Positions 50,501-59,056 of a stretch of DNA of 64,000 bases are shown here, one piece after another. The stretch lies in contig NZ_VIRS01000017.1 of NCBI RefSeq assembly GCF_006912135.1, positions 124,001 to 188,000 of the forward strand, in the 5' to 3' direction. Made by a program: the position numbers and the translations under genes. Under the pieces are notes generated by a model. The model did not search any database, was not told the origin of the DNA, and was given only the letters and a program-made list of their open reading frames with translations. Positions within the stretch are counted from its first letter, which is position 1. The number at the start of each line of letters is the position of its first letter. This stretch comes from Cryptosporangium phraense. Its GTDB lineage: Bacteria > Actinomycetota > Actinomycetes > Mycobacteriales > Cryptosporangiaceae.

Positions 50501-52014
50501 TTGGCGGGGGCGAAGCCGAGGCCGCTACGGGTGTACTTCTGCGGGGTGGCCCCGGGGTGCTCGGCGATCGAGAGCGTGTCGCCGTCGGTGGTGACGACCG
50601 GGCCCGGGCCGTTCCGGACGATCAGGACGATCGACTGCGGCCCCGGGAACAGCGGGCCCGGCGCACCGGAGAACAGGATCACCGCGTACTGCACGTCGGG
50701 CAGCGAGGACGTGATCGCGATCGTCACGACCGCGCAGTCGGCGCCCGGCTTCTTGGCCGCGTCCTCGTACTTCGGCCCGGTCGTCGGCCAGACGCCGTCC
50801 AGCTGGGCCTGGTTCGGCGTCAGGTACACCGGCTTGCCGATCGTCAGCTCGAGCTTCTTCCCGCGCTCGGTCAGCGTCACCCGGCCGTCGCGGAAGTCGG
50901 CGACCGGCCCGCCGGAGCCCGAGTCGAGGCCCGCGTCGACCACCGGCGCTCTCGAGACGTCGATCGGCACCTCGAACTTCAGGTTGCGGACGTCGACGTC
51001 ACGGATGTCGGCGGCCGGATCCCAGCTCGGCTTGCCCTGCGATACCTCGGGGACCTCGCTGGGCGACGGCGGTGGCGTGGCCTTCCGGATCGTCGTCGCG
51101 CCGACCTTGTCGACGATCCCGCCGAGCGAGATCGCGTCCGGCTTCCCGCCGGCCGGCAGCACGCCCTCGTAGCGCAGCGCGCCGGACGCCGGGTCGAACG
51201 CGATCATCTGCCGTCCGTAGGTGATCGCGGCGACGTGTTTCCCGGTGACGTCGACGACGTCCGGGTCGAAGCCGGCGCCGGGCACGAGCGCGGCCGCGTG
51301 GTAGAGCCAGGCCGCCGTCGGGGGTTCGGCCACCCCGGCCACCTGCAACAGCCGGCGGACCCGTGCGAAGACGTTCCCTTCGGGGTCGCCCTTGTCGTTC
51401 TTCGTCGCGTGCCGGATCGCCTCCAGCAGGTCGAGTGGCCCGGAGCGGCCCGCGTACGGATCGATCTTCGAGTACGTGGGCTGTTCGGCGGCGGTCTTCA
51501 GCGTCGACAGGATCAGGTTGCCGGTGACGCCGGACGGCTCCTCGGACATCGGGCCGCCGTCGATCCGGATGCTCGTCGTGCCGTGACCATCGGCCGGGAA
51601 CCACTGCTCGCGGGTCGCGAGGGCGCCACCGGCCGTCCGGACCCGGGCCTTCGTGTAGACGTAGTCGGAGTCGGGCTGGGACCAGTTCGGGGCCCGGTAC
51701 GACTTCACGGCCTTGTCGACGCGGGCCAGCAGCCCGTTCAGGCTGTCGTCGCGCAGCGCCGGGCGGGTCGGGGACGGCGCCCGGGCCGGGGCAGCGGTGG
51801 TCGTCGGGCGCCCGTCGGTCCGCGGCTCGAGCACCACCGCGCCGAGCACGACCGCGGCGACCGTGGCCGCGACCGCTCCGGCGGCCAGGAACGGGGGCAG
51901 CAGCCGACCGGTGCGCCGCACGGCCGGGGCTCGCTGCAGCTCCCGGAGGAGCGCGGCCCGGCGCTCGTCGGCGCCGGGCAGCGGAGCTTCACGGGCTGGC
52001 GGTGTGGTCGTCAC
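50497..52014 (-). CDS. CU044_5270-type membrane-anchored protein, first copy
   Basis: 505 residues. N-terminal tail with LPGADERRAALLRELQRAPA, one transmembrane helix near 40-60 (PFLAAGAVAATVAAVVLGAV) and a long extracytoplasmic region with SDYVYTKARVRTAGG, REQWFPADGHG and repeated VTGN, RDVDVRNL and FPGPQSIVLIV motifs that resemble the copy at 47007-48461. It has no sigma gene directly upstream, unlike the other two; sigma copy A follows it instead. Its start context CTGTGGACAG-N9-GTGACGACCAC equals that of sigma copy B. It is 26 bp after the sulfotransferase gene. Confidence 0.72.
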   Translation of the reverse strand: MTTTPPAREAPLPGADERRAALLRELQRAPAVRRTGRLLPPFLAAGAVAATVAAVVLGAVVLEPRTDGRPTTTAAPARAPSPTRPALRDDSLNGLLARVDKAVKSYRAPNWSQPDSDYVYTKARVRTAGGALATREQWFPADGHGTTSIRIDGGPMSEEPSGVTGNLILSTLKTAAEQPTYSKIDPYAGRSGPLDLLEAIRHATKNDKGDPEGNVFARVRRLLQVAGVAEPPTAAWLYHAAALVPGAGFDPDVVDVTGKHVAAITYGRQMIAFDPASGALRYEGVLPAGGKPDAISLGGIVDKVGATTIRKATPPPSPSEVPEVSQGKPSWDPAADIRDVDVRNLKFEVPIDVSRAPVVDAGLDSGSGGPVADFRDGRVTLTERGKKLELTIGKPVYLTPNQAQLDGVWPTTGPKYEDAAKKPGADCAVVTIAITSSLPDVQYAVILFSGAPGPLFPGPQSIVLIVRNGPGPVVTTDGDTLSIAEHPGATPQKYTRSGLGFAPAK

Positions 52015-52023
52015 ACTCCTTAG

Positions 52024-52033
52024 CTGTCCACAG
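52024..52033 (-). promoter_or_regulatory. motif CTGTGGACAG before the first CU044_5270-type gene
   Basis: Same decamer and same 9-nt distance to the start codon as at 49022-49031. It lies in the 26-bp gap behind the sulfotransferase gene. Confidence 0.45.
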
Positions 52034-52040
52034 GAGCCAC

Positions 52041-53198
52041 TCAGGTTCCGTGCGCGGACAGGTATTCCGTGAATCGCTCGTCGACCTCGGACGCGGTCAG
52101 CCCGAAATCGTCGAGCGTGTAGCGGTGTGCCGGACGGCGGGCGCCGGTGCGGCTCTCGGCGTGGATCTCGTCCATCGCGGTGCGGGCCGCGTCGGTGAGC
52201 TCGAGGCCGAAGTGCTCGTAGACCCGCGTCGCGGTGCCGAGCGGATCGGCGACGAACTCCTCGTACTCGACGTCGAAGAACTGGGCCGGGTCGTAGCGGG
52301 TCCGGTCGGCCCGGAACCGGTCGAGCCCGCGGGCCCACAGGTCGAGCTGATCCCGCCCCACCACCGAACCCCGGAACACCGTCGACCAGCCCTCGGTCGC
52401 CGCCTCGGCCAGGCTGCACACCGACGCCATCGCGGTCCGGGGCGCCCGGTGGGTCTGGATCACCAGCGCGTCCGGATAGGCGGCGAACAGCGCGTCGAGC
52501 GCGAACAGGTGACTCGGGTTCTTCAGCACCCAGCGTTTGCCGGCGTCCGGCAGGCCGATCAGCTGCAGGTTCCGCCGGTGCCGCCGGTACGCCGAGCCCC
52601 AGTCCTGCCCGGCCAGCCAGGCCGAGTAGCGGGGCAGGTGGGCCAGGCACTCGAACGAGATCGACTGCATCGACTGGCGAAGCAGCTGCCAGCACTCCTC
52701 GACCTGGTCGGCCGACATGTAGTGCAGCCCCATGAACTCCGGGTGCTCGACGTGGTGCTGCTCGAACGCGCTCGACAGCCGCTGGTAGAGCGGATCGGCG
52801 GCCCAGGTCTCCCGCGGCGGCCGGGGCTGCGGCATCTCGGTCAGCCACATCTCCAGCCCCTGGTGGGCCGGGTCGGCGGTGAGCAGACGGTGCAGCGCGG
52901 TGGTGCCGGTGCGGGGGAGACCGGTCACGAAGATCGGCCGCTCGATCGGCACCTTCGCGTACCCCGGGTTCGCCGCCCAGGACGCTTCCGACAACAGCCG
53001 GGCCACCAGCGCGCCCCGCAGGAACGCCCGGGTGACCGAGAAGCCCGCCGGGGTCAGCGCGGCCTCGGCCGCGTACGACTCCAGCAGCACCTGCAGGCCC
53101 TCGAGGTACTCGGAGTCCCCGAAGTCGGTGAGGCCGGTGATTCTGGTGGCCGAGGCGTGCAGGTCCTCGACCGTGCCGACCTTGTCGCGGACGACCAT
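52041..53198 (-). CDS. sulfotransferase (Sulfotransfer_3 type)
   Basis: 385 residues. The PAPS 5'-phosphosulfate loop FVTGLPRTGTTALHRLLTAD is at about 90-109. The 3'-phosphate-binding region VIQTHRAPRTAMASVCSLAE comes later, after VLKNPSHLFALDALFAAYPD, which is the usual pattern of actinobacterial stf-like enzymes. It should transfer the sulfuryl group from PAPS to a hydroxyl of an unknown acceptor. ATG 53198 overlaps the SDR stop by one base (TGATG). The PAPS-forming genes cysD and cysNC lie 2.5 kb away in divergent orientation. Confidence 0.9.
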   Translation of the reverse strand: MVVRDKVGTVEDLHASATRITGLTDFGDSEYLEGLQVLLESYAAEAALTPAGFSVTRAFLRGALVARLLSEASWAANPGYAKVPIERPIFVTGLPRTGTTALHRLLTADPAHQGLEMWLTEMPQPRPPRETWAADPLYQRLSSAFEQHHVEHPEFMGLHYMSADQVEECWQLLRQSMQSISFECLAHLPRYSAWLAGQDWGSAYRRHRRNLQLIGLPDAGKRWVLKNPSHLFALDALFAAYPDALVIQTHRAPRTAMASVCSLAEAATEGWSTVFRGSVVGRDQLDLWARGLDRFRADRTRYDPAQFFDVEYEEFVADPLGTATRVYEHFGLELTDAARTAMDEIHAESRTGARRPAHRYTLDDFGLTASEVDERFTEYLSAHGT

Positions 53199-53983
53199 CA
53201 GTGGTGCCACTCCCCACAGTTGACGTCGAGACACTGGCCGGTGATCGCCCGGGCCATCGGCGAGGCCAGGAACACCACCGCGTCGGCGATCTCGTCCGGT
53301 TCGGGCAGCCGGCGCAGGTCGAGCTCGGCCGCGGTCTCGTCGTAGACGTCCTGCTGGGTGATCCCGCGCTGCTCGCCGAGGTAGCTGAAGTACCACTGGA
53401 GGTTCGGCGCCCAGATGTAGCCGGGCGCGACCGTGTTGACCCGGATGCCCCGCGGCCCGACCTCGGTGGCCAGGCTCTGCGACATCGCCAGCAGGCTCGC
53501 CTTGGCCATCTTGTACGGCCCGAACGTCCGCCGGGAGTGGCGCAGCACCGCCGAGTTGATCATGACCACCGACGCCTCTCCGGCCGATTCCAGGGCGGGG
53601 AGGAACTTCCGGGTCAGGGCCAGCGTCCCGAGGACGTTCGTCTCCAGGCCGCGCCGCACGTCCTTCAGGTCGACGTCGGCGAAGTCGGCCAGCGGGGGGA
53701 TCGCGAACGCGTTGTTGACCAGCACGTCGGCGCGGCCGAAGGCCGAGAGCGTGGTCTCGACCAGCGCGGTGGTCTCCTCGTCCGACCGGATGTCGGCCCG
53801 GACCGTCACCGCCCGGCGGCCGAGCGCGGTGACCTCCTTCGCGACCTCGGCCAGCCGCGACTCGGTGCGCGCGGCCAGCACGACGTCGGCACCGGCCGCG
53901 GCCGCGCGCAGCGCGATCGACCGGCCGAGGCCCGGCCCGATCCCCGACACGACGACGACCTTGTCGTCGAGAAGACCCGTCAT
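53198..53983 (-). CDS. short-chain dehydrogenase/reductase
   Basis: 261 residues. The cofactor motif is SGIGPGLGRSIALRAAAAGA (Gly14, Gly18, Gly20), VLVNNAF is near 88 and the catalytic Ser and YKMAK are in INSAVLRHSRRTFGPYKMAK near 142-161. ITGQCLDVNCGEWHH ends the protein. It probably oxidises an alcohol or reduces a ketone on a hydrophobic substrate such as a steroid, in step with the neighbouring sulfotransferase; this is inference. The ATG overlaps the DUF1214 stop by 4 bp. Confidence 0.9.
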   Translation of the reverse strand: MTGLLDDKVVVVSGIGPGLGRSIALRAAAAGADVVLAARTESRLAEVAKEVTALGRRAVTVRADIRSDEETTALVETTLSAFGRADVLVNNAFAIPPLADFADVDLKDVRRGLETNVLGTLALTRKFLPALESAGEASVVMINSAVLRHSRRTFGPYKMAKASLLAMSQSLATEVGPRGIRVNTVAPGYIWAPNLQWYFSYLGEQRGITQQDVYDETAAELDLRRLPEPDEIADAVVFLASPMARAITGQCLDVNCGEWHH

Positions 53984-55170
53984 CCGAGCATCCGTTCCGC
54001 GGTGGCGGCCTGCCGGACCGCGATGCGATCGGCCCACGCCTCCGGCGTGATCCGCTGGTCCTCGTAGTAGGGGACGTGATCCTTCAGCTGTTCGACGGGT
54101 ACCAGCTCGACGCTCGGCCCGTCGGCCGCCGTCATCTCGCGGGACACCCGCTGCCAGCGGATCTGGACGAACCCCCGGTCGTGGCCGGTGCGCTCGATCC
54201 AGTTCGTCAGCCCGGGGTCCCGTTCGCTGATCACGAACCGGATCAGCCCGTCCGGGTCGGCCTTCGCCTGGTCGGTGGTGAGGCTGGTCTGGTGGTTCGC
54301 GTAGTCGAGCGAGACGTACCAGCGGCTGCCCAGCTGCAGGCCCTGGTAGGGCGCGTCCGACTTCGGCACGGTGACGACCATCGCGACGTCGTCGGGTAAC
54401 TCGTAGTGCCCGACCGACGAGTACTGGGTGGAGAGGCCGCCCGGCGTCAGGCGCGGCTCGGTCAGCGTGTTGACCGGCAGCTTCAGGTAGAACCACTCCG
54501 GGAACTGCAGCCAGGTGCGCAGCCGGGAGATCAGCATCTTGCCCGCGACCTCGTAGCGCTTGCGCATCTGCCCGGGGCCGATCGGCTCCGGCGCGTGCCC
54601 GAGCGTGTCGACGCGGTGGATGCGGATCTCGCCGCGCTTCTCGGTCGCCCAGTCGCTGTAGACCTCGCGGACCGCGAGCATCGTCGCGCCCGGGGCGAGC
54701 GTCACGTAGTTGCGCGCGGCCGGGCCGGGGCCGAAGCGCACCTCGAACGTGCCGTCGTCGGCGATGTCGATCGAGCGGTCGTCGAACGCCGACGGGCTGT
54801 CGGGCACCTCGGCGGCCGAGTAGTCGCCGGACAGCACCTGGAAGCTGAGGTCGCGGGTGCTGCCCCGGCGGCCGGTGACGACGTACTCGGCCTCCGGCCG
54901 CAGGTTCGCGTGGAAGTAGAGCGTGTCCGGGTTGTCGAGGCCCATCTTCGTGTACGGCCCGGTCGACTGCGCGAAGAACGGGAACTCGCGGTCGTAGGCC
55001 CAGGCCATGTGCAGCGACGCCTTGATGCTGCCGGCCAGGTAGTCGTACCCCTCGAGCAGGTCCTGCTCGGTGCGGACGTGGGGCGCGTCCGCGATGATCT
55101 TCTCGGCCTCGGCGATCGCGTCGGCGAACGGCTGGGTGAAACCGTAGAACTCGTTCTGATTATTGGTCAA
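53980..55170 (-). CDS. DUF1214 domain protein
   Basis: 396 residues. FAQSTGPYTKMGLDNPDTLY, YVVTGRRGSTRDLSFQVL, FEVRFGPGPAARNYVTLAPG and WYVSLDYANHQTSL match the DUF1214/DUF1254 beta-rich fold seen in many actinobacteria, whose reaction is unknown. No signal peptide is present. The start is TTG 55170, the only start near the reading frame opening, and it overlaps the SnoaL-like stop. The gene is within a tight SnoaL-DUF1214-SDR-sulfotransferase set. Confidence 0.82.
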   Translation of the reverse strand: MTNNQNEFYGFTQPFADAIAEAEKIIADAPHVRTEQDLLEGYDYLAGSIKASLHMAWAYDREFPFFAQSTGPYTKMGLDNPDTLYFHANLRPEAEYVVTGRRGSTRDLSFQVLSGDYSAAEVPDSPSAFDDRSIDIADDGTFEVRFGPGPAARNYVTLAPGATMLAVREVYSDWATEKRGEIRIHRVDTLGHAPEPIGPGQMRKRYEVAGKMLISRLRTWLQFPEWFYLKLPVNTLTEPRLTPGGLSTQYSSVGHYELPDDVAMVVTVPKSDAPYQGLQLGSRWYVSLDYANHQTSLTTDQAKADPDGLIRFVISERDPGLTNWIERTGHDRGFVQIRWQRVSREMTAADGPSVELVPVEQLKDHVPYYEDQRITPEAWADRIAVRQAATAERMLG

Positions 55171-55657
55171 CGGTGGCCCACCTGTTCGACGTCAGCCGGA
55201 ACTTGGGCAGGTCGTCCAGCGAGAGCGTCGCCTCGTAGGTGCGGTCGTACCCGGTGCGGCTGATCCGCCAGGCGCCGTCGGCCTCCCGGCGGTACGTGTC
55301 CTGGTAGAACGCGGCGCCCTGGATCACCAGCTGGTACTCCGGCGCGATGATCAGGTCGGTGAACGCCCAGGTGCCGGCCGCGGTGTCGCCGTTCACGGTG
55401 ATCTCCGGCTGCCCGGCGGCGTGAACGCTGATCAGCTGCGGCCCGAGGTTCTCGCGCATGAACCCGAGGATCGCGGCCCGGCCCTCCAGGAGGAGCCGGT
55501 CGCCCATGGCGGGCGTCCCGTAGTCGGCGACCGCGTCCTCGGTCAGCGTGTCGGCGAGGCCGTCCCAGTCCTTCTGGTCGACGCTGCGCAGGTAGCGGTA
55601 CTTGAGCTGGCGGAGGTCCTCCAGCGTGAGCAGGTGTTCCAGCGTGCGGCTCTCCAT
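55160..55657 (-). CDS. SnoaL-like (NTF2 fold) protein
   Basis: 165 residues. LRQLKYRYLRSVDQKDWDGL, FTDLIIAPEYQLVIQGAAFY and YRREADGAWRISRTGYDRTY form the NTF2-like cone. The family includes ketosteroid isomerase-like enzymes and polyketide cyclases; conserved residues are too few to tell which. ATG 55657 is the first gene of the minus-strand operon and is divergent from cysD. The intergenic region of 57 bp contains AGAAC-CT-GTTCT (about 55691-55702), a possible operator. Confidence 0.82.
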   Translation of the reverse strand: MESRTLEHLLTLEDLRQLKYRYLRSVDQKDWDGLADTLTEDAVADYGTPAMGDRLLLEGRAAILGFMRENLGPQLISVHAAGQPEITVNGDTAAGTWAFTDLIIAPEYQLVIQGAAFYQDTYRREADGAWRISRTGYDRTYEATLSLDDLPKFRLTSNRWATVDQ

Positions 55658-55714
55658 GGGCTCAGCGTGCCGCTTTCCTGGATTTCGCACAAGAACCTGT
55701 TCTACTTTGAGGCC

Positions 55715-56620
55715 ATGACCGTGTCCTATGAGCTGACCCATCTGCAGGGCCTGGAAGCCGAAGCGGTCCACATCGTCCGGGAGGTCGCGGCGACGTTCGA
55801 GCGTCCGGTGCTGCTGTTCTCCGGCGGCAAGGACTCGGTCGTGATGCTGCACCTGGCGACCAAGGCGTTCTGGCCCGCTCCGGTGCCGTTCCCGGTGCTG
55901 CACATCGACACCGGCCATAACTTCGACGAGGTTCTGTCCTTCCGGGATCTGGCCGTCGAGCGCGCCGGCGTCCGGTTGATCGTCGGACGGGTCCAGGACG
56001 ACATCGACTCGGGCGCCGTCGCCGACGATCCCGTCGCCGGGCGCAACCGTCTCCAGACGACGACCCTCCTGCGGACGATCGGCGAGCACCGTTTCGACGC
56101 GGTGTTCGGTGGGGCTCGGCGGGACGAGGAGAAGGCGCGCGCGAAGGAGCGGGTGTTCAGCTTCCGCGACCGGTACGGGCAGTGGGACCCGCGCGGGCAG
56201 CGTCCCGAGCTCTGGAACCTCTACAACGGCAGGCACAAGCCCGGCGAGCACATCCGGGTGTTCCCGCTCTCGAACTGGACCGAGCTCGACATCTGGCGCT
56301 ACATCCGGGACGAGGGCATCGAGCTGCCGCCGCTCTACTACGCGCACCGGCGTCCGGTCGTGGCCCGGGACGGGATGCTGCTGGCCGTCACCCGGTTCCT
56401 TCCACTGCTCGCCGGTGAGGAACCGGTTTCCTCGCTCGTTCGATTCCGCACGGTCGGGGACGCGACCTGCACCGGCTGCGTGGAGTCGGCCGCGGCCACG
56501 CCGGACGACGTCGTGGCCGAGGTGGCGGCAACGCGGGTCACCGAGCGCGGCGCGACCCGGGCCGACGACCGCATCTCCGCGGCCGGCATGGAGGACCGCA
56601 AGCGGGAGGGCTACTTCTAA
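55715..56620 (+). CDS. cysD: sulfate adenylyltransferase subunit 2
   Basis: 301 residues, full length. The PP-loop SGGKDSVVMLHLATKAFWPA is at 36-55, VLHIDTGHNFDEVLSFRD near 62-79 and FGGARRDEEKARAKERVFSF near 130-149, all diagnostic of CysD. It activates sulfate with ATP to adenosine 5'-phosphosulfate, driven by GTP hydrolysis in CysN. The C-terminus ends EDRKREGYF as expected. cysNC starts immediately after the stop. Sulfite-forming cysH and cysI are absent from the window. Confidence 0.96.
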   Translation: MTVSYELTHLQGLEAEAVHIVREVAATFERPVLLFSGGKDSVVMLHLATKAFWPAPVPFPVLHIDTGHNFDEVLSFRDLAVERAGVRLIVGRVQDDIDSGAVADDPVAGRNRLQTTTLLRTIGEHRFDAVFGGARRDEEKARAKERVFSFRDRYGQWDPRGQRPELWNLYNGRHKPGEHIRVFPLSNWTELDIWRYIRDEGIELPPLYYAHRRPVVARDGMLLAVTRFLPLLAGEEPVSSLVRFRTVGDATCTGCVESAAATPDDVVAEVAATRVTERGATRADDRISAAGMEDRKREGYF

Positions 56621-58423
56621 ATGAAGTCATTGCGGATCGCGACCGCCGGTTCGGTCGACGACGGAAAGTCCACGCTGGTCGGGCGGTTGCTGTACGACTC
56701 CAAGGCGACGTTCACCGACCAGCTCGCCGCGGTCGAGCAGGCCAGCCGCGACCGGGGCGAGGAGCTGAACCTCGCCCTGCTCACCGACGGCCTGCGGGCC
56801 GAGCGTGAGCAGGGCATCACGATCGACGTCGCCTACCGCTACTTCGCGACGCCCAAGCGCTCGTTCGTCATCGCCGACACTCCGGGGCACATCCAGTACA
56901 CCCGGAACATGGTGACCGGGGCGTCGACCGCGGACCTGGCGCTGATCCTGGTCGACGCGTCGCTGGGGCTCACCGAGCAGTCCCGGCGGCACGCGTTCCT
57001 GGCCAGCCTGCTCGGCGTCCCGCACGTCGTGCTGTGCGTCAACAAGATGGACCTGGTCGGGTACACGGCCGAGCGGTTCGAGCAGATCAGCGCCGACTTC
57101 GAGCGGTTCGCGGCCCGGCTCGACGTCCACGATCTGTCGGTGATCCCGGTCTCGGCGCTGCACGGCGACAACGTCGTCCACCGGAGCGCGGCGATGCCCT
57201 GGTACGAGGGGCTGCCACTGCTGCACCACCTCGAGCAGGTGCACGTCGCCTCCGACCGGAACCTGATCGACGCCCGCTTCCCGGTGCAGTACGTCGTGCG
57301 GTCGCCGAGCTTCCGCGGGTACGCCGGCACGTTGGCCGGCGGCGTGATGCGTCCGGGTGACGAGGTCGTGGCGCTGCCGTCGGGGTTCACGACCACCGTC
57401 CGGGCGATCTGGGCGCCGGGAGGCGTCCGCCTGGACGAAGCGTTCGCACCGCAGGCGGTGACCCTGCAGCTCGCCGACGACCTCGACGTCGGGAGGGGAG
57501 ACCTGCTGTGCCGGCCGGGAAACCGGCCGCACGTCGGGTCCGACCTGGACGCGATGCTCTGCTGGTTCGGCGAGCGCAGCGGGCTGTCGGTCGGTGGGCG
57601 GTACGTGCTGCGGCACACGACCGCGGAGACCCGCGTGCGGGTGACCGCGCTGGAGTACCGGCTGGACGTGAACACGCTGCACCGGGATCCGGACGCTACG
57701 GACCTCACGCTCAACCAGATCGGACGGGCGCGGCTGCACGCGCAGCGGCCGGTGCTGTTCGACGCGTACCGGCGGAACCGGGCGACCGGTGGGTTCATCC
57801 TGGTGGACGAGGTCTCGAACGAGACGGTGGCGGCCGGGATGATCACCGGGCCCTCGGTGCGGTCGTCGTCGGTGTCGTGGCACTCCTCCGGCGTGTCTCG
57901 ATCGGACCGGTCGTCGTCCGGCGCGACGGTCTGGCTGACCGGGCTGCCGGCCTCGGGGAAGTCGTCGGTGGCGGTGGAGCTCGAGCGCCGGTTGGTGGCC
58001 GCCGGGCGGCCGGCGTACCTGTTGGACGGCGACAACCTGCGCCACGGACTGACGTCCGACCTGGGCTTCGGTCCGGCGGACCGGTCGGAGAACGTCCGCC
58101 GCGTCGGTGAGGTCGCCAAGCTCTTCGCGGACGCCGGAGTGGTGGCGGTGGTGTCGCTCGTGTCGCCGTATCGTGCGGATCGGGACGCCGTCCGGGCGCT
58201 GCACCGGGCCGCGGACCTGCCGTTCGTCGAGGTGTTCGTGGACACGCCGGTCGAGGTGTGCGCCGAGCGGGATCCGAAGGGGCTGTACGCGCGGGGGGAG
58301 CCGGGGCTGACCGGGGTGTCGGCCCCGTACGAGCCGCCGCAGGCGGCCGAGCTGGTGCTACGCCCCGCCGACGGCGACCCGGTGACGACCGCCGGGCTCA
58401 TCGCGGAGCTGCTGACCGGCTGA
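56621..58423 (+). CDS. cysNC: bifunctional sulfate adenylyltransferase subunit 1/adenylylsulfate kinase
   Basis: 600 residues. The CysN GTPase has the P-loop GSVDDGKSTLVGRLLYDSK at about 10-28, DTPGHIQYTRNMVTGAS near 86-102 and NKMD near 142. The C-terminal APS kinase begins near 435, with P-loop TGLPASGKSSVAVELERRLV and LLDGDNLRHGLTSDLGFGPA. The two steps give ATP plus sulfate to APS and then PAPS. Their fusion in one chain is common in mycobacteria. Divergence from the sulfotransferase operon suggests that PAPS feeds sulfation rather than cysteine synthesis. Confidence 0.96.
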   Translation: MKSLRIATAGSVDDGKSTLVGRLLYDSKATFTDQLAAVEQASRDRGEELNLALLTDGLRAEREQGITIDVAYRYFATPKRSFVIADTPGHIQYTRNMVTGASTADLALILVDASLGLTEQSRRHAFLASLLGVPHVVLCVNKMDLVGYTAERFEQISADFERFAARLDVHDLSVIPVSALHGDNVVHRSAAMPWYEGLPLLHHLEQVHVASDRNLIDARFPVQYVVRSPSFRGYAGTLAGGVMRPGDEVVALPSGFTTTVRAIWAPGGVRLDEAFAPQAVTLQLADDLDVGRGDLLCRPGNRPHVGSDLDAMLCWFGERSGLSVGGRYVLRHTTAETRVRVTALEYRLDVNTLHRDPDATDLTLNQIGRARLHAQRPVLFDAYRRNRATGGFILVDEVSNETVAAGMITGPSVRSSSVSWHSSGVSRSDRSSSGATVWLTGLPASGKSSVAVELERRLVAAGRPAYLLDGDNLRHGLTSDLGFGPADRSENVRRVGEVAKLFADAGVVAVVSLVSPYRADRDAVRALHRAADLPFVEVFVDTPVEVCAERDPKGLYARGEPGLTGVSAPYEPPQAAELVLRPADGDPVTTAGLIAELLTG

Positions 58424-58442
58424 TCACACGTGCGGTCACACG

Positions 58443-58470
58443 GTTTCACCCGATTCTCGCCGGGTGAAAC
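58443..58470. terminator. hairpin after cysNC
   Basis: GTTTCACCC (58443-58451) and GGGTGAAAC (58462-58470) form a perfect 9-bp stem with a 10-nt loop, 19 bp after the stop. It also overlaps the GTG of the broken PASTA gene. Confidence 0.5.
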
Positions 58471-59056
58471 GACTACTGCTCCTGGCCGCCGTGATCCCGA
58501 TCCTGCTCTTCGGGACGCCGGCCGCGGCCACTGTGCCCACAGCGCCCACCGCGACGCTGTCCGCCGTCAGCATCACGTTCACGACCGGCGACGATGACAA
58601 GAACGGCAAAACGCTGCTGCTGATGCAGCTGGTCTAAAGGGTGTCACCACCGCGGCCGATCTGCGAACCGGGTACTTCTAGCTGGCGTTCCAGCCCCCTG
58701 GCACCGACACGTGGCATTTCAGCTACTCGATGCAGCTGACGTTCTCGGACGGCACCACCTACGTGTTCGGAGAGAAGACCCGGACGCTGACCGAGAAGAT
58801 CGTCCACCAGCAGACCCCGTTCACGACGGTGTCGCAGACCAAGGTGCCGAACGTCATCGATCAGACCGAGGCCGCGGCTAAGGCGTCCGTGCGGGCGGCG
58901 GGGCTCGTACCGGGCCGGGTCACGCACGAGGTCGATGCACGCTGCGAGCACGTCGGCGTGGTGCTGCGGGAAGTTCCCGGCCCCGGGGCGACCGTCGACA
59001 ACGGCAGTGCGGTCGATCTCGTGATCGGCGACGAACCGAAGACGGCATGCCCATGA
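58464..59056 (+). pseudogene. disrupted secreted PASTA-type protein
   Basis: GTG 58464 opens a signal peptide (KRLLLLAAVIPILLFGTPAA) and a segment SAVSITFTTGDDDKNGKTLL that ends at a TAA near 58635. The homologous continuation LRTGYF then meets a second stop (TAG near 58679) in another frame, and the rest, LTFSDGTTYVFGEKTRTLTE to VIGDEPKTACP, stays open to 59056. The protein aligns throughout with the intact neighbour at 59053-59610. At least one frameshift and one nonsense codon break it. Confidence 0.8.

Noticed and set aside
50497-53217. 906-residue fusion across sulfotransferase and CU044_5270-type protein
   Set aside because: The N-terminal 400 residues are antisense-like Arg/Pro-rich shadow of the sulfotransferase gene, which is well supported in its own frame.
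55715-58423. Assimilatory sulfate reduction locus
   Set aside because: cysD/cysNC are present but no cysH, cysI, cysG or sulfate transporter gene is in the window, so only PAPS formation is supported.
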